This document shows, one piece after another, positions 7,246-17,190 of a stretch of DNA of 64,000 bases. Source of the stretch: VYFG01 sp965248685 (lineage in GTDB: Bacteria > Pseudomonadota > Gammaproteobacteria > Arenicellales > Poriferihabitantaceae); contig CBDFKC010000004.1 of the NCBI GenBank assembly GCA_965248685.1, positions 124,001-188,000 on the forward strand. The letters are read 5' to 3'. Position 1 is the first letter of the stretch, and the number at the start of each line of letters is the position of its first letter. Both the position numbers and the translations under genes were made by a program. The notes under the pieces were generated by a model that searched no databases, was not told where the DNA came from, and saw only the letters and a program-made list of their open reading frames with translations.

Positions 7246-9810
7246 TTAGGTTTTGGGCAACGTATTCTCCGGGTCGTATAACGCAACACATCCAACCGCT
7301 TCAACCTTGATCGGGAATGGTTCGTTGAAGTATTCCATCACCAGTTCCCGGCCATCAACAGCGTAATCTCGTGGCAGATAACCCAGCGCAATATTTTTTC
7401 CAATAGAAGGTCCATAGGCGATGCTGGTGACGTAGGAGCGTCGGCCAATTGCATCAACCAGAACCTGGTTGGTATCCGGATCGAGGATAGGCCATTGTCC
7501 AACCGGATAACGGGCGACACCCTTGGAATCAATGTTATCGGTCATGGTCATGGTGCAAAGATAGGCCGGTTGATGTTCTCGTTCGCGCTGGGCGAGATAA
7601 GCCTGCTTGCCATGAAATTCCGCCGCCTTTACTTTGGGTCTGGCCAGGCCTGCTTCCAAGAGATTGTATTCAGTCAGCAGGTCAGCATTTTGCAGTCGCA
7701 GGCTTTTTTCAGCACGGCGACTATTAGCATAGGTTTCCACTCCGACTGGGGTCGCGCCCTGCTCAAAAATTATATCCCACAGGGATAGCCCATAACTGAA
7801 TGGGACATGTAACTCCCAACCCTGCTCGCCCACATAGGAAATACGAAACGCGAGCACCGGGATACCGCGCAGGGTAATATTTTTGGTCGCGGTGAATCGG
7901 AAGTTATCCGCTTCCAGTTCCTCGGGATCGTCCGCAACCGCCTGTAGCATCTTGCGCGCATTGGGTCCCCAAATACCGAGGCAAGATAGATGGTCGCTGC
8001 GGTCTTCAATATAGACATTCCAGCCACGGTCTTCGGCCATTCGCTTTAACCAGATATAGTCCCGGTGCCCGGCGTCAGCGCCGTCAATAACCCGGAACTT
8101 GTCTTGGTCTAATCGCAGGACCGTGAGATCGGCCCGGATGCCGCCATTAGTATCCAGAAAATGGGTATAGATCCCTTTACCAATGGGTGTGTCTCCCCCA
8201 ACTTTTGCCACGCAAACGTACTCCATAAGAGCCTCGGCATCGCTACCGGTAATATCGTATACCGCGAAGTGAGACAGGTTAAACATGCCGGCATTTTCTG
8301 ACATGGCTAAATGTTCTGCGTTGGAGACGCGCCAGAAGTGACGGTTGTCCCATTCGTTTTCCCGAACCGGAACGCGATCGCCATATTTTTCCAGCAGGTG
8401 TTCATTGGCGGCATAACCATGGGCTCGTTCCCAACCCGACAATTCCATAAAGTACCCACCCAATTCCTGTTCTCTCGACCAGAAAGGGCTGCGTCGTAGA
8501 TTCCGTCCTTTGCTATAGGGCTCCCGGCTATGTACTGCAGGGTTATATATTTTAAATGCGGATTCGTAGCAACGATCGTATATATAGCCTGGGGTTTTTT
8601 GAATCGGGTAGTAACGTGCAACATCAATGCTATGGGTATCCATTTCCGTGGTGCCGTCGGTCATCAGGTCGGCCAGAATCTTGGCGATACCCGGGGCGTC
8701 TTTAACCCAGACTGATTCGGCATACCACAGCCCCCGGGTTTGGGGTGATTCGCCAATGGAAGGACCACCATCTGCGGTAACCTGGAGCAGCCCGTTAAAA
8801 GATCGTTTTTCATCCCAACCCAGCTCACCCAGGATTGGCGTCAGCTCGATGGCCCGCTCCAGGGGCTCCATGATTTGATCCAGTTCAAGGTCCCGCTGGG
8901 ATGGTGACCAGTGAGATTCTCCCTTCTCCAGTAAATCTTTTGGGTGTAACAGACGTGGATCCTTCACCTCGTAATAGCCCCATTCGATCTGACCTCCTTC
9001 TGGCGTGGTTGGATCTCCTGTATCACGAAGATAAGCCGAGTTACCCTGGTCTCTTAACAGGGGATAACCAATATCTTTGCCGGTACCAGCGAATTCAGTA
9101 TAGGGACCAAAAAAACAAAGTGGGTGATCCACCGGCATTATCGGCAAATCTTCTCCTGCCATCTTCGCGATCAAGCGACCCCAGAGTCCGGCGCAAACAA
9201 CTACGGCACCGGCTTCGATATAGCCGCGACTGGTTTCCACTCCTTTTATGCGGCCGTTCTCAATATTGAGGCCGGTTGCTGTGGTGTTGGCAAAAGACAG
9301 TAAATTGCTGGTGGCGACTGCTTGATCCACCAGCACCCCGGCAACGGTTTGCGAACGGGGTACCACTAACCCTGCGTCCGGGTCCCACATCGCGCCTTGA
9401 ACCATATCCTCTTCCAGCAATGGGAACTTTTCTTTGGTTTCCCTGGCGTCAATCATACGGACATTGGTTCCAAAGGCCTTGCCAGATCCAACCTTTCGTT
9501 TGAGTTCCTCCATCCGCTCGTCATCATCGTGACGCGCTACTTCAAGGCCGCCAACCCGGCTGTAATGTCCCATCTTGTCATAGAATTCCACGCTGTATTT
9601 GGTGGTATAGCAGGTCATGTTGTCATGGGCCGTCATATAACAGAAATCCGAAGCATGGGAAGTGGATCCGATGTCCGTTGGCACGGATGATTTATCGATA
9701 CCGACAATATTTTTCCAACCCTTTTCAATCAGGTGGTGTGCCACTGAGGCGCCGACGATGCCGCCCAGACCGATGATTACTGCATCTGCTTGAGTAGGAA
9801 ATTTGGCCAT
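7246..9810 (-). CDS. Dimethylglycine/sarcosine dehydrogenase-like FAD enzyme with folate-binding GcvT domains
   Basis: An 854-residue fusion. The N-terminal half is a DAO-type FAD domain (GLGGIVGASVAHHL dinucleotide motif; GSTSHASDF holds the His that carries covalent FAD in dimethylglycine dehydrogenase). The C-terminal half is an aminomethyltransferase (GcvT) domain plus its C-terminal barrel, with YVGEQGWELHVP and GVETYANSRRAEKSLR. Enzymes of this build oxidatively demethylate dimethylglycine or sarcosine and pass the one-carbon unit to tetrahydrofolate. It is convergent with the phnZ-like gene. I infer use on N-methylated amines from aminophosphonate breakdown. Confidence 0.82.
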   Translation of the reverse strand: MAKFPTQADAVIIGLGGIVGASVAHHLIEKGWKNIVGIDKSSVPTDIGSTSHASDFCYMTAHDNMTCYTTKYSVEFYDKMGHYSRVGGLEVARHDDDERMEELKRKVGSGKAFGTNVRMIDARETKEKFPLLEEDMVQGAMWDPDAGLVVPRSQTVAGVLVDQAVATSNLLSFANTTATGLNIENGRIKGVETSRGYIEAGAVVVCAGLWGRLIAKMAGEDLPIMPVDHPLCFFGPYTEFAGTGKDIGYPLLRDQGNSAYLRDTGDPTTPEGGQIEWGYYEVKDPRLLHPKDLLEKGESHWSPSQRDLELDQIMEPLERAIELTPILGELGWDEKRSFNGLLQVTADGGPSIGESPQTRGLWYAESVWVKDAPGIAKILADLMTDGTTEMDTHSIDVARYYPIQKTPGYIYDRCYESAFKIYNPAVHSREPYSKGRNLRRSPFWSREQELGGYFMELSGWERAHGYAANEHLLEKYGDRVPVRENEWDNRHFWRVSNAEHLAMSENAGMFNLSHFAVYDITGSDAEALMEYVCVAKVGGDTPIGKGIYTHFLDTNGGIRADLTVLRLDQDKFRVIDGADAGHRDYIWLKRMAEDRGWNVYIEDRSDHLSCLGIWGPNARKMLQAVADDPEELEADNFRFTATKNITLRGIPVLAFRISYVGEQGWELHVPFSYGLSLWDIIFEQGATPVGVETYANSRRAEKSLRLQNADLLTEYNLLEAGLARPKVKAAEFHGKQAYLAQREREHQPAYLCTMTMTDNIDSKGVARYPVGQWPILDPDTNQVLVDAIGRRSYVTSIAYGPSIGKNIALGYLPRDYAVDGRELVMEYFNEPFPIKVEAVGCVALYDPENTLPKT

Positions 9811-10080
9811 TTATACGTGCTCCGTTTGACAGAGGGTTAAATTGATATCTGGACCGAATAAGATACGCGGACCGCAGATTATATTGTCGTGGAAATTGCG
9901 GCCCATAAAATGCCAGCAGCCACACTGGTAAAGATTATATGCAGGATGTCTGTCGTATAGAAACGTGGAACCGACATTGTTTTTCCTGATCTGGCGCGTG
10001 AGGAAAATTTGAATCCAGCCTGACAGTAGGAGAATCCGGAAACCTGGGTCACAATACCCTCAAAATAACGAGAGGTTTAT

Positions 10081-11211
10081 ATGAAAAAGCTGCCTGAATT
10101 TACTATCGGTATTGAAGAGGAATATATGCTAGTCAATCCCGACTCCGGTGACCTGGTGAGAAAGGTGCCGCGCAGCCTTATGCCTGCGATGCGCAGGAAA
10201 CTGGGGAAAATGGTATCCCCTGAGTTTCTCCAACCTCAGGTTGAGGTTGGCACGCCAATTTGCCAGACCGCCTCCGAAGCTCGCTCGCAACTGGCCTATT
10301 TGCGAGCGAGCGTGGCAGAGGTTGCTGGCAATTTTGATATGGAAATTATTGCAGTATCGACCCATCCATTCGCCAATCCCCTGGAACAACACATTACCAA
10401 AAGCTCGAGATACGCCACCCTGGCCCTCGATTTGCAGGCGGTCATAAGGCGGATGCTGATTAGTGGGATGCATGTTCATGTGGGTATCGACGATGACGAT
10501 CTACGCATCGATCTGATGAATCAGGCGAGTTATATCCTGCCCCACTTACTGGCGCTCAGTACGTCATCGCCGTTCTGGCTGGGTCAAAACACAGGAATGA
10601 AGTCATACCGGATGTCGGTGTGGAACGAAATGCCCCGGACCGGGCTACCCCATGGATTTGAAACCTATTCTGACTATCAGCGCCACGTCGATGTGCTGGT
10701 TCAGGCCGGGGTTATCGAGGACTCGAGCAAGATCTGGTGGGACTTGCGCCCAAGCTCGCGTTATTCGACGCTGGAGATGCGTATTTCAGATTTATGCACG
10801 TCGCTGCAGGACGCGATATGTATCGCCGCACTGTTTCAGTGCTGGCTCAGGATGCTTTGCCGACTGCGATCGTCCAATCAGCGATGGCGCCAGTATTCAA
10901 ACTTTCTGATTCAGGAAAATCGGTGGCGTGCCCATCGATATGGAATTGATAACGGTCTGATAGATTTCGGTCGCAGTGAAATTGTTGACTATACCCATCT
11001 CCTTGGGGAAATACTTGAACATATTAAAGAGGATGCTGAGGCGCTGGATTGCACCAAAGAAGTTGCCCACGCGGTCAAAATAGTTCGTGGTGGTACCAGC
11101 GCACATAGACAGATAGACGTCTACAACAAGGCAATCGCTAAGGGTAAGAGTGAAACCCAGGCACTAAAACTGGTTGTGGACTGGTTGCGCCGACAAACCC
11201 TGAAAAACTGA
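10081..11211 (+). CDS. YbdK-type carboxylate-amine ligase (glutamate-cysteine ligase 2 family)
   Basis: A 376-residue member of the GCS2 family. It has the N-terminal ATP/metal signature TIGIEEEYMLV, SGMHVHVGID, and WWDLRPSSRYSTLEMRISD. These ATP-dependent ligases join the gamma-carboxyl of glutamate to an amine; E. coli YbdK has weak glutamate-cysteine ligase activity. It is co-directional with the PbfA-like gene, 18 bp apart, so the two are probably cotranscribed. This suggests an aminophosphonate-related amine as substrate, but that is inference. Start supported by ACGAGAGG upstream. The 270 bp before it hold no other gene. Confidence 0.85.
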   Translation: MKKLPEFTIGIEEEYMLVNPDSGDLVRKVPRSLMPAMRRKLGKMVSPEFLQPQVEVGTPICQTASEARSQLAYLRASVAEVAGNFDMEIIAVSTHPFANPLEQHITKSSRYATLALDLQAVIRRMLISGMHVHVGIDDDDLRIDLMNQASYILPHLLALSTSSPFWLGQNTGMKSYRMSVWNEMPRTGLPHGFETYSDYQRHVDVLVQAGVIEDSSKIWWDLRPSSRYSTLEMRISDLCTSLQDAICIAALFQCWLRMLCRLRSSNQRWRQYSNFLIQENRWRAHRYGIDNGLIDFGRSEIVDYTHLLGEILEHIKEDAEALDCTKEVAHAVKIVRGGTSAHRQIDVYNKAIAKGKSETQALKLVVDWLRRQTLKN

Positions 11212-11229
11212 ACACCGTAGGAAACCAAT

Positions 11230-12594
11230 ATGCCTGAGAAAATTCAACACCCACCAAACAGAGCAGAAGGCGACGTTAACTTGTCGCCCAACCGCACTGC
11301 CTGGGCCGACCAGCATATCGATCAATCCACCACAGAAATCCTCGACCAGGATGAGCGTTACTTTTTGCATCAATCCCTGTCGACACCTTGCCTCAATGTT
11401 CTGACCGCCAGTGGTGGGATTTACCTTGAGGATCATCAAGGTAGAAAAATAATGGATTTTCACGGAAATAGCGTGCACCAGGTGGGTTACGGTAATCCCC
11501 GAGTGGTTGAAGCGATAAAGAATCAGCTGGACAAACTGCCGTTTTGTCCCCGACGGTATACTAATCAATCTGCCATTGATCTGGCGCGCAGATTGGTTGA
11601 GTTATCACCCCCAGGTCTCGACAAAGTGCTGTTTACCCCCGGTGGTACTTCCGCGATCGGGATGGCCTTGAAGTTAGCACGCTACGCAACCAATCGGCAT
11701 AAAACGATTTCGATGTGGGATAGCTTTCATGGTGCTTCGCTGGACGCTATTTCCATTGGTGGTGAGGCACTGTTTCGTAAAGACGTCGGGCCTTTACTGC
11801 CAGGGACCGAACATATTCCGGCGCCGACCCAGGGCAAGTGTCATTTTAATTGCGCCGATCCCGAACATACTGGCTGTACCAACTATCTCGACTATGTTTT
11901 GGCAATGCAGGGCGATGTAGCCGCGGTAATCGCTGAGCCCATGCGCTGGACCACCGTGGAGTTGCCGCCACCCGGATATTGGCAACGGGTTCGCGAGGTA
12001 TGCGACAGGCATAATACCCTGCTAATCCTGGATGAAATTCCTTCCGCCCTGGGTCGCACCGGTAAAATGTTTGTCTGTGAACATTTTAATGTGGTGCCCG
12101 ATATGCTGGTTATCGGTAAGGGACTGGGAGGAGGAATCTTTCCCATGGCGGCGTTACTTGCCAGGGGAGAGTTGGACGTAGTTGGTGATCGAGCCCTCGG
12201 TCACTATACCCACGAAAAAAGTTCAGTGGGCTGCGCTGCGGCCTTGGCCACCCTGGATTGTCTGTTCGAAGATAAGCTAATTGATCACGCGGTTGCATTG
12301 GGGAAATACGCCATCGACAGACTGGAGAAACTGAAACAACGTTACCCTCTTGTCCACCAGGTCCGCGGTCTGGGATTGCATATTGGAATTGAATTGCGCA
12401 GAGACGGCGCTCCTGCCTGCGATGAAGCGGACAGGATCCTCTATCATTCTCTATTGAGGGGGCTAAGCTACAAAGTTGGTGGGGGTTGCGTACTAACACT
12501 GTGTCCACCCATGACCATTTCAAAAGAAGAAATGGATGCAGCACTGGACATTGTTGAGCTTGGTATCGAATCGGAGTCAGTAGTAAAACCATAA
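11230..12594 (+). CDS. pbfA: PbfA-like class-III PLP enzyme, candidate (R)-1-hydroxy-2-aminoethylphosphonate ammonia-lyase
   Basis: A 454-residue fold-type I PLP enzyme that looks like a class-III aminotransferase. The PLP lysine is in VIGKGLGGGIFPMAALLA, and the Asp that contacts the PLP ring is in LLILDEIPSALGRTG, where ordinary transaminases have DEVQTGFGRTG. TNYLDYVLAMQGDVAAVIAEP resembles PbfA proteins of phosphonate clusters as I remember them. PbfA eliminates ammonia from (R)-1-hydroxy-2-aminoethylphosphonate to give phosphonoacetaldehyde. The cluster context supports this, but a transaminase cannot be excluded from sequence alone. Confidence 0.75.
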   Translation: MPEKIQHPPNRAEGDVNLSPNRTAWADQHIDQSTTEILDQDERYFLHQSLSTPCLNVLTASGGIYLEDHQGRKIMDFHGNSVHQVGYGNPRVVEAIKNQLDKLPFCPRRYTNQSAIDLARRLVELSPPGLDKVLFTPGGTSAIGMALKLARYATNRHKTISMWDSFHGASLDAISIGGEALFRKDVGPLLPGTEHIPAPTQGKCHFNCADPEHTGCTNYLDYVLAMQGDVAAVIAEPMRWTTVELPPPGYWQRVREVCDRHNTLLILDEIPSALGRTGKMFVCEHFNVVPDMLVIGKGLGGGIFPMAALLARGELDVVGDRALGHYTHEKSSVGCAAALATLDCLFEDKLIDHAVALGKYAIDRLEKLKQRYPLVHQVRGLGLHIGIELRRDGAPACDEADRILYHSLLRGLSYKVGGGCVLTLCPPMTISKEEMDAALDIVELGIESESVVKP

Positions 12595-12637
12595 TCCTGC
12601 CACTTCATAATTTCCCTTGGAACTTTGGTGAGATAAA

Positions 12638-13954
12638 TTGATGACTGAGACGAGTACCTGTTTCCCGACGGATATTCACGGCTGGGCTGAGCTACTACCT
12701 GTACGCAAAAAGTCCGAGTCTATACATGGTACCCATCGAGTACCCTGGGTGGTAGTGGGCGCAGGATTGACGGGATTGGCCTGTGCGCGTCGGTTGGCAG
12801 AACTTCATCCCGACCAGGAAATTTTACTGCTAGATGCGCGCCAGGTTGGGCAGGGGGCATCAGGGCGCAATTCAGGTTTTGTCGTCGCTACAAGTCAGTT
12901 CAATGGAGGTGTTGTCCCAGGTCAGATTGAAAACTATCGTCGGGTTAATCGTATAAACCAGGCTGGGCTGGAAATATTGGACTCGCAAATATTAAGTAAC
13001 GCAATTGATTGCCAATGGCGCCGGGATGGCTTTTACCATACGGCTGTCGATCATTCAGCGATAAAGGAGTACGAGCATTTTTTGCAATATCTGGATATTT
13101 TGCAGATTGATCACGAGCTTCTCGAAAAATCCGATTTAGTTAAACGTTTAGGGACGGATTATTACACTATCGGAATTCATATTAAGGACGGCGCTTTGGT
13201 GCAGCCCGCTGCTTTGGTACGTGGGCTCGCCGAGACGTTACCGCATAACGTTCGACTTTATGAACAAAATCCGGTGCTTGAGATAACCTACGGAAACCCA
13301 TTATCCCTTCACCTGGCTGGTGCAGAGGTGAAGACTGACAAGCTGGTTTTGGCAATGAATTTTGAATCAGCCACCCTGGGGTTTCTACGTCCCTATATTA
13401 CCGGCAGCACGCTATCGGGAAGCTTTACGCGAAAACTGGACGAGCAGGAACTGGCGAGTCTTGGCAGCCTGACAGAATGGGGGGCGATTTCCTTGCATAG
13501 CGGTGGCGCTACTCTGCGCTTGACCAGAGATAACCGAATAAGTATTCGTAATACGGCGGAATTTCATGGTTCAACGCTTTTGTCAGACACTGAACTGGCG
13601 GGTCGTCAGGCTATCCATAGAACATCATTTGATAAACGATTTCCACAACTTAAGAATGTGCCATTTGAGTATTCCTGGTCAGGTGTTGAAGGCATTACCC
13701 GAAACGGTACAAACTTCTTTGGGCGGCAGCGTGAGAATATTTATCTCGCTGGTGGGTACAATGGATCCGGGGTCAGTAGAGGAACCGGATTTGGCACCGC
13801 TATTGCTGATTATGCTAGCGGAGAAAGTTCACAAACCGTTAGTGATTGTCTAAATTCAGCCCCGGCTACGCGGATGCCGCCCAGGCCATTCCTAGATGTT
13901 GCTGCGTATTTTATTGTTCGGTCACGTTTCCGCGGTGTTGGTAAAGATCGATAA
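12638..13954 (+). CDS. DAO-family FAD-dependent amine oxidoreductase (PuuB/PbfD-like)
   Basis: A 438-residue FAD oxidoreductase. The ADP-binding motif WVVVGAGLTGLACARRLAEL is near residues 36-55, after an N-terminal extension typical of gamma-glutamylputrescine oxidase-like proteins. GASGRNSGFV follows, and the C-terminal FAD site is YNGSGVSRGTGFGTAIADY. Relatives oxidise secondary amines; FAD enzymes in phosphonate clusters (PbfC/PbfD) oxidise 2-aminoethylphosphonate or its N-methyl derivative. It lies 43 bp after the PbfA-like gene in one transcription unit with the YbdK-type ligase. Substrate not known. Confidence 0.78.
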   Translation: MMTETSTCFPTDIHGWAELLPVRKKSESIHGTHRVPWVVVGAGLTGLACARRLAELHPDQEILLLDARQVGQGASGRNSGFVVATSQFNGGVVPGQIENYRRVNRINQAGLEILDSQILSNAIDCQWRRDGFYHTAVDHSAIKEYEHFLQYLDILQIDHELLEKSDLVKRLGTDYYTIGIHIKDGALVQPAALVRGLAETLPHNVRLYEQNPVLEITYGNPLSLHLAGAEVKTDKLVLAMNFESATLGFLRPYITGSTLSGSFTRKLDEQELASLGSLTEWGAISLHSGGATLRLTRDNRISIRNTAEFHGSTLLSDTELAGRQAIHRTSFDKRFPQLKNVPFEYSWSGVEGITRNGTNFFGRQRENIYLAGGYNGSGVSRGTGFGTAIADYASGESSQTVSDCLNSAPATRMPPRPFLDVAAYFIVRSRFRGVGKDR

Positions 13955-14019
13955 AACAACCATAAAATTATAGAGATAGGTATACCGTCCTAATAATTGT
14001 TGCGTGGGTTTTACTGGCT

Positions 14020-15150
14020 TTAGAACAACTTGTCGACAACATCTTTTGCCAGGGCAAACCCAATGGTCATACCCTGACCATTGGTTATAGTTACCAGGTT
14101 TACCCCGGGCTCCGGCTGGACATTGACAAATTTTTTCTCGGGTAATGAGGCATATTGACCGATCCAACGTTGGTTAATAGTTTCATCGGGAAGTGAAACC
14201 AAAGAATTCGCGTACTCCAGGATCAATTGGTCCACCCGGGGCAATCTTTCAGGTGGAATATCCGAGCCGTAGTGGTGGGAGTCACCCAGGGTGATGCTAC
14301 AGTCAGGCTCCTGTGCCGCAATGACATGGATACCGTGTTTGATATGTTCCGGGAAGTTTTGGTTAAGCAACTGTTTCATTGGTTCGATACCATCACAGTC
14401 TTGAAACGCTGCATAGCGCGCATAACTCAATCCACCGAGGACAAACGGCTCAGTGGATTGCAACCCGGTTTGGGGCGGTGTACGCAACATTTGTAGTTGG
14501 CAGTTTGTCATCCCGATCCGGGCGAAGTGATCCGGATACAACGACTTAAATTCGTTGCCGCCGCATACGATAACGTGATCTGCCTGCCAGACACCCCGAT
14601 TGGTTCTTACCTTGGGAAAGTTTATTTCTATGACTTCGGAACTAAAATGAAAATCGACGTCATAGGTTGATTCGAGCCAGCTCGAAAACCTTCCCATTGC
14701 ATTTCTCTGATCAACTTTCATTGCCCTGGGCATCCATAATCCGCCAAGTTTTCCGTCCGTATTAACAGTTTTAGAATATTGATTCAGCTCGGTGCTTTCG
14801 ATCAGTATTGCCTGTTCCTGGTCAGGGCAATGTTCTGAGAATGAGTCCAGCACGGTCATTTCCTGCTCATTTTGCGCCACCATCAGTGCGCCACATTGGT
14901 TCAATCCAATCTTCGCTTCAGGAGCAATTTTCGACCAAATACTTTCACCGTAAACCGCCCGTCGATAGTCCTCACCTGGTTCAACAATAGCGGAAATAAT
15001 CATGCCAAAATTCCTCACCGACGCACCCATAGCTTGAGCGTCGCGCTCGAACACAATGGTTTTGAGACCGCGGGCTGCGGCGTGGTAGGCATGGGCCAGG
15101 CCAAGAATGCCGGCCCCAACAATAATTAAATCGGCAGACTGTTCTGGCAT
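14020..15150 (-). CDS. HpnW-type FAD-dependent oxidoreductase of phosphonate clusters (PbfC-like)
   Basis: A 376-residue FAD oxidoreductase. The N-terminal GAGILGLAHAYHAAARGL and GASVRNFGMI are the signature of the phosphonate-associated FAD family called HpnW in earlier annotation. The C-terminal segment LVTITNGQGMTIGFALAKDV completes the FAD site. From memory, characterised homologues (PbfC) oxidise 2-aminoethylphosphonate to phosphonoacetaldehyde. It ends convergently with the FAD gene at 13954 and starts 3 bp after the stop of the PhnU-type permease, so it is probably the last gene of the phnS-T-U operon. Confidence 0.83.
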   Translation of the reverse strand: MPEQSADLIIVGAGILGLAHAYHAAARGLKTIVFERDAQAMGASVRNFGMIISAIVEPGEDYRRAVYGESIWSKIAPEAKIGLNQCGALMVAQNEQEMTVLDSFSEHCPDQEQAILIESTELNQYSKTVNTDGKLGGLWMPRAMKVDQRNAMGRFSSWLESTYDVDFHFSSEVIEINFPKVRTNRGVWQADHVIVCGGNEFKSLYPDHFARIGMTNCQLQMLRTPPQTGLQSTEPFVLGGLSYARYAAFQDCDGIEPMKQLLNQNFPEHIKHGIHVIAAQEPDCSITLGDSHHYGSDIPPERLPRVDQLILEYANSLVSLPDETINQRWIGQYASLPEKKFVNVQPEPGVNLVTITNGQGMTIGFALAKDVVDKLF

Positions 15151-15153
15151 GCC

Positions 15154-17190
15154 CTAGCGGGTTCGCCAGGCCTGGGTACGCTTCATCACTTTGCGCGTTA
15201 TAAAGAGATGGATCAGGCGGGCGCAGACGTTGGAATAGAAAATCATCATGCCCATGGCGGCCGCAGGGGCAATATCGCCGGCATCGTCCATGTTCAGGAC
15301 CGCAATCGAAGCCAGGTTAGTGTCGGGTGAGTACAGGAAGATCACCGCCGACACCGTTGTCATTGCATTGACGAACAGATAAATTGAAATATCCAGTACC
15401 GACGGCAGGCACACCGGAACCGTGACCTTGGAGAAGAGCTTGTAGAAGGGTTGTTTGAGAGAAGCAGCCACCGATTCAAATTCCCGGTCCATCTGCTTCA
15501 ACGCGGTGATCGCAGTCAGATGTGAAACCGTATAAAAGTGGGTTACGGTACAGACCACCAGGATAGCCATGGTGCCATAAATGCCGTTCAGCGGATTGTT
15601 CGGACTGTTAAAGAAAAAGATATAGGCAAGACCAAGTACCAGACCGGGAACTGCCATGGGCATCATCGCAAGAAATTGAAATGCGGTTCGGGTTGCGACA
15701 AATCGATTGGTTTTTTCCACCATATAGGCGCCACAAAACACGACGATAGTGCCGACAATTGCGGTGTACAACGCCAAACGAAGAGAGTTGGTATAAGACG
15801 CCCAGCCGCCACCGTCCATTACATCAAAATTATAATTGTTCAAACTCAATGACAAATCATAGGGCCAAAACTTAACCAGCGCAGCAAATTGGCAGACCAG
15901 AATAAGCCCTGCAATAAATACCGTAACCACACCGCAATAGGACAGGCAGATTAAATCAAATTGTTTATGCGGTTTTGGCTGAAATGGGACCGAACGCGCG
16001 GAAAGCTGGGCTACCTGCTTTTTCTGAACCACTCGATCGATGGAAAAAGCCAGCAACGCGGGGATCAGAAGCACCACTGAAACAACGGCGCCCATTTCGA
16101 AATTTTGTTGACCTATGACTTGCTTGTAAATATCTACCGCCAGCATGTTGTACTGTCCCCCGATTACCTTGGGCAGGCCGAAATCGGTAATCACCAGGTT
16201 AAATACAACGAACGCAGCAGAAAACAGGCCGTAACGGGCCCCGGGAATAGTTACGGTCCAGAATGTTTTCCAGCGACTGGCCCGCAGCGAAACGGCTGCT
16301 TCATAGAGACGTGCGTCTGAAATTGCCAATGCCGTAGTGATAATTATCATGGCATGGGGAAAGGTAAAGAAGACCGATCCGATCACGATGCCGATGGGTC
16401 CATAAATTGACTCACCGAGCAACAGTTCCTTCAACATGCCCTGATTGCCGAACAGATAGACCAGGGCAATACCGGGTAACAGCGAAGGCACCAGAATCGG
16501 TGCCATGGCGATCAATTTGAAAAAACCTTTAAACCGCATTGTGCTGCGGGTCAATGCATAGGCGAAACCAAATGCCAAGCTGACAGTAATCAAGGTACTG
16601 AGGATGGCAATAAAAAGGGAGTTTTCTATGGAACGAAAAAGCGCAGGAGTAGAGAAATAGGTTCGATAATTTTCGAAGCCGGTCGAGCGCGATGCACGCA
16701 ATACAATTCTCCTGAAAGTATTGGAATCGTATTCATGCCAATCAGTGTCGGCAATTCGGGTACTGCCGACCAGAAACGATGCATCGAGATTAATCTGGCG
16801 AATTTTGTACAGGGTCGGGCTTCTAAAACTAAATTCCGGAAAAAACTTGGTGGCCGCCAATCGGCCGTCGGAGCTGGTGTTGAGTTCTCCGGGTTCAACT
16901 AATTTGGCTTCCTGATTAAGCGTGGTGGCGGTAACTGATTCGGACCATCCGTCGCCGTTATTAACCTGAAATTCAAAATTATTGAGATCGAAATTAAACG
17001 TTGAAAAGGATTTTGAAAGCATCGCATACAGTGGCAATGCCAATGCGATGATGAGATACAATCCAACCACCAGCATATAGCCGATCATTGTCTTATCGTC
17101 CCGGCTCGCTTTCGGCCGTATCTGTGGCGCGGGAATCGAGGCTGGTGCCTGGGCTGTGGTGCTCATACTACCGAGTGATTTATTCGACAA
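15154..17190 (-). CDS. phnU: 2-aminoethylphosphonate ABC transporter permease, fused two-domain type with large periplasmic insert
   Basis: A 678-residue permease with two successive FbpB-like permease domains, each with its own coupling loop (LYEAAVSLRASRWKTFWTVTIPG; FESVAASLKQPFYKLFSKVTVP). Related aminoethylphosphonate permeases are, as I recall, near 560-580 residues. The extra length here is a hydrophilic stretch of roughly 110 residues between TM1 (ending near residue 60) and TM2 (near 190), predicted periplasmic. It overlaps the ATPase gene by 11 bp (translational coupling). Forms the channel of the PhnS/T/U importer. Confidence 0.85.
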   Translation of the reverse strand: MSNKSLGSMSTTAQAPASIPAPQIRPKASRDDKTMIGYMLVVGLYLIIALALPLYAMLSKSFSTFNFDLNNFEFQVNNGDGWSESVTATTLNQEAKLVEPGELNTSSDGRLAATKFFPEFSFRSPTLYKIRQINLDASFLVGSTRIADTDWHEYDSNTFRRIVLRASRSTGFENYRTYFSTPALFRSIENSLFIAILSTLITVSLAFGFAYALTRSTMRFKGFFKLIAMAPILVPSLLPGIALVYLFGNQGMLKELLLGESIYGPIGIVIGSVFFTFPHAMIIITTALAISDARLYEAAVSLRASRWKTFWTVTIPGARYGLFSAAFVVFNLVITDFGLPKVIGGQYNMLAVDIYKQVIGQQNFEMGAVVSVVLLIPALLAFSIDRVVQKKQVAQLSARSVPFQPKPHKQFDLICLSYCGVVTVFIAGLILVCQFAALVKFWPYDLSLSLNNYNFDVMDGGGWASYTNSLRLALYTAIVGTIVVFCGAYMVEKTNRFVATRTAFQFLAMMPMAVPGLVLGLAYIFFFNSPNNPLNGIYGTMAILVVCTVTHFYTVSHLTAITALKQMDREFESVAASLKQPFYKLFSKVTVPVCLPSVLDISIYLFVNAMTTVSAVIFLYSPDTNLASIAVLNMDDAGDIAPAAAMGMMIFYSNVCARLIHLFITRKVMKRTQAWRTR

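Noticed and set aside
9940..9965. Pho-box-like CTGTC words upstream of the FAD/folate gene
   Set aside because: Only part of the PhoB consensus is present and the required 11-bp direct repeat is missing. No convincing Pho box was found in the phosphonate island.
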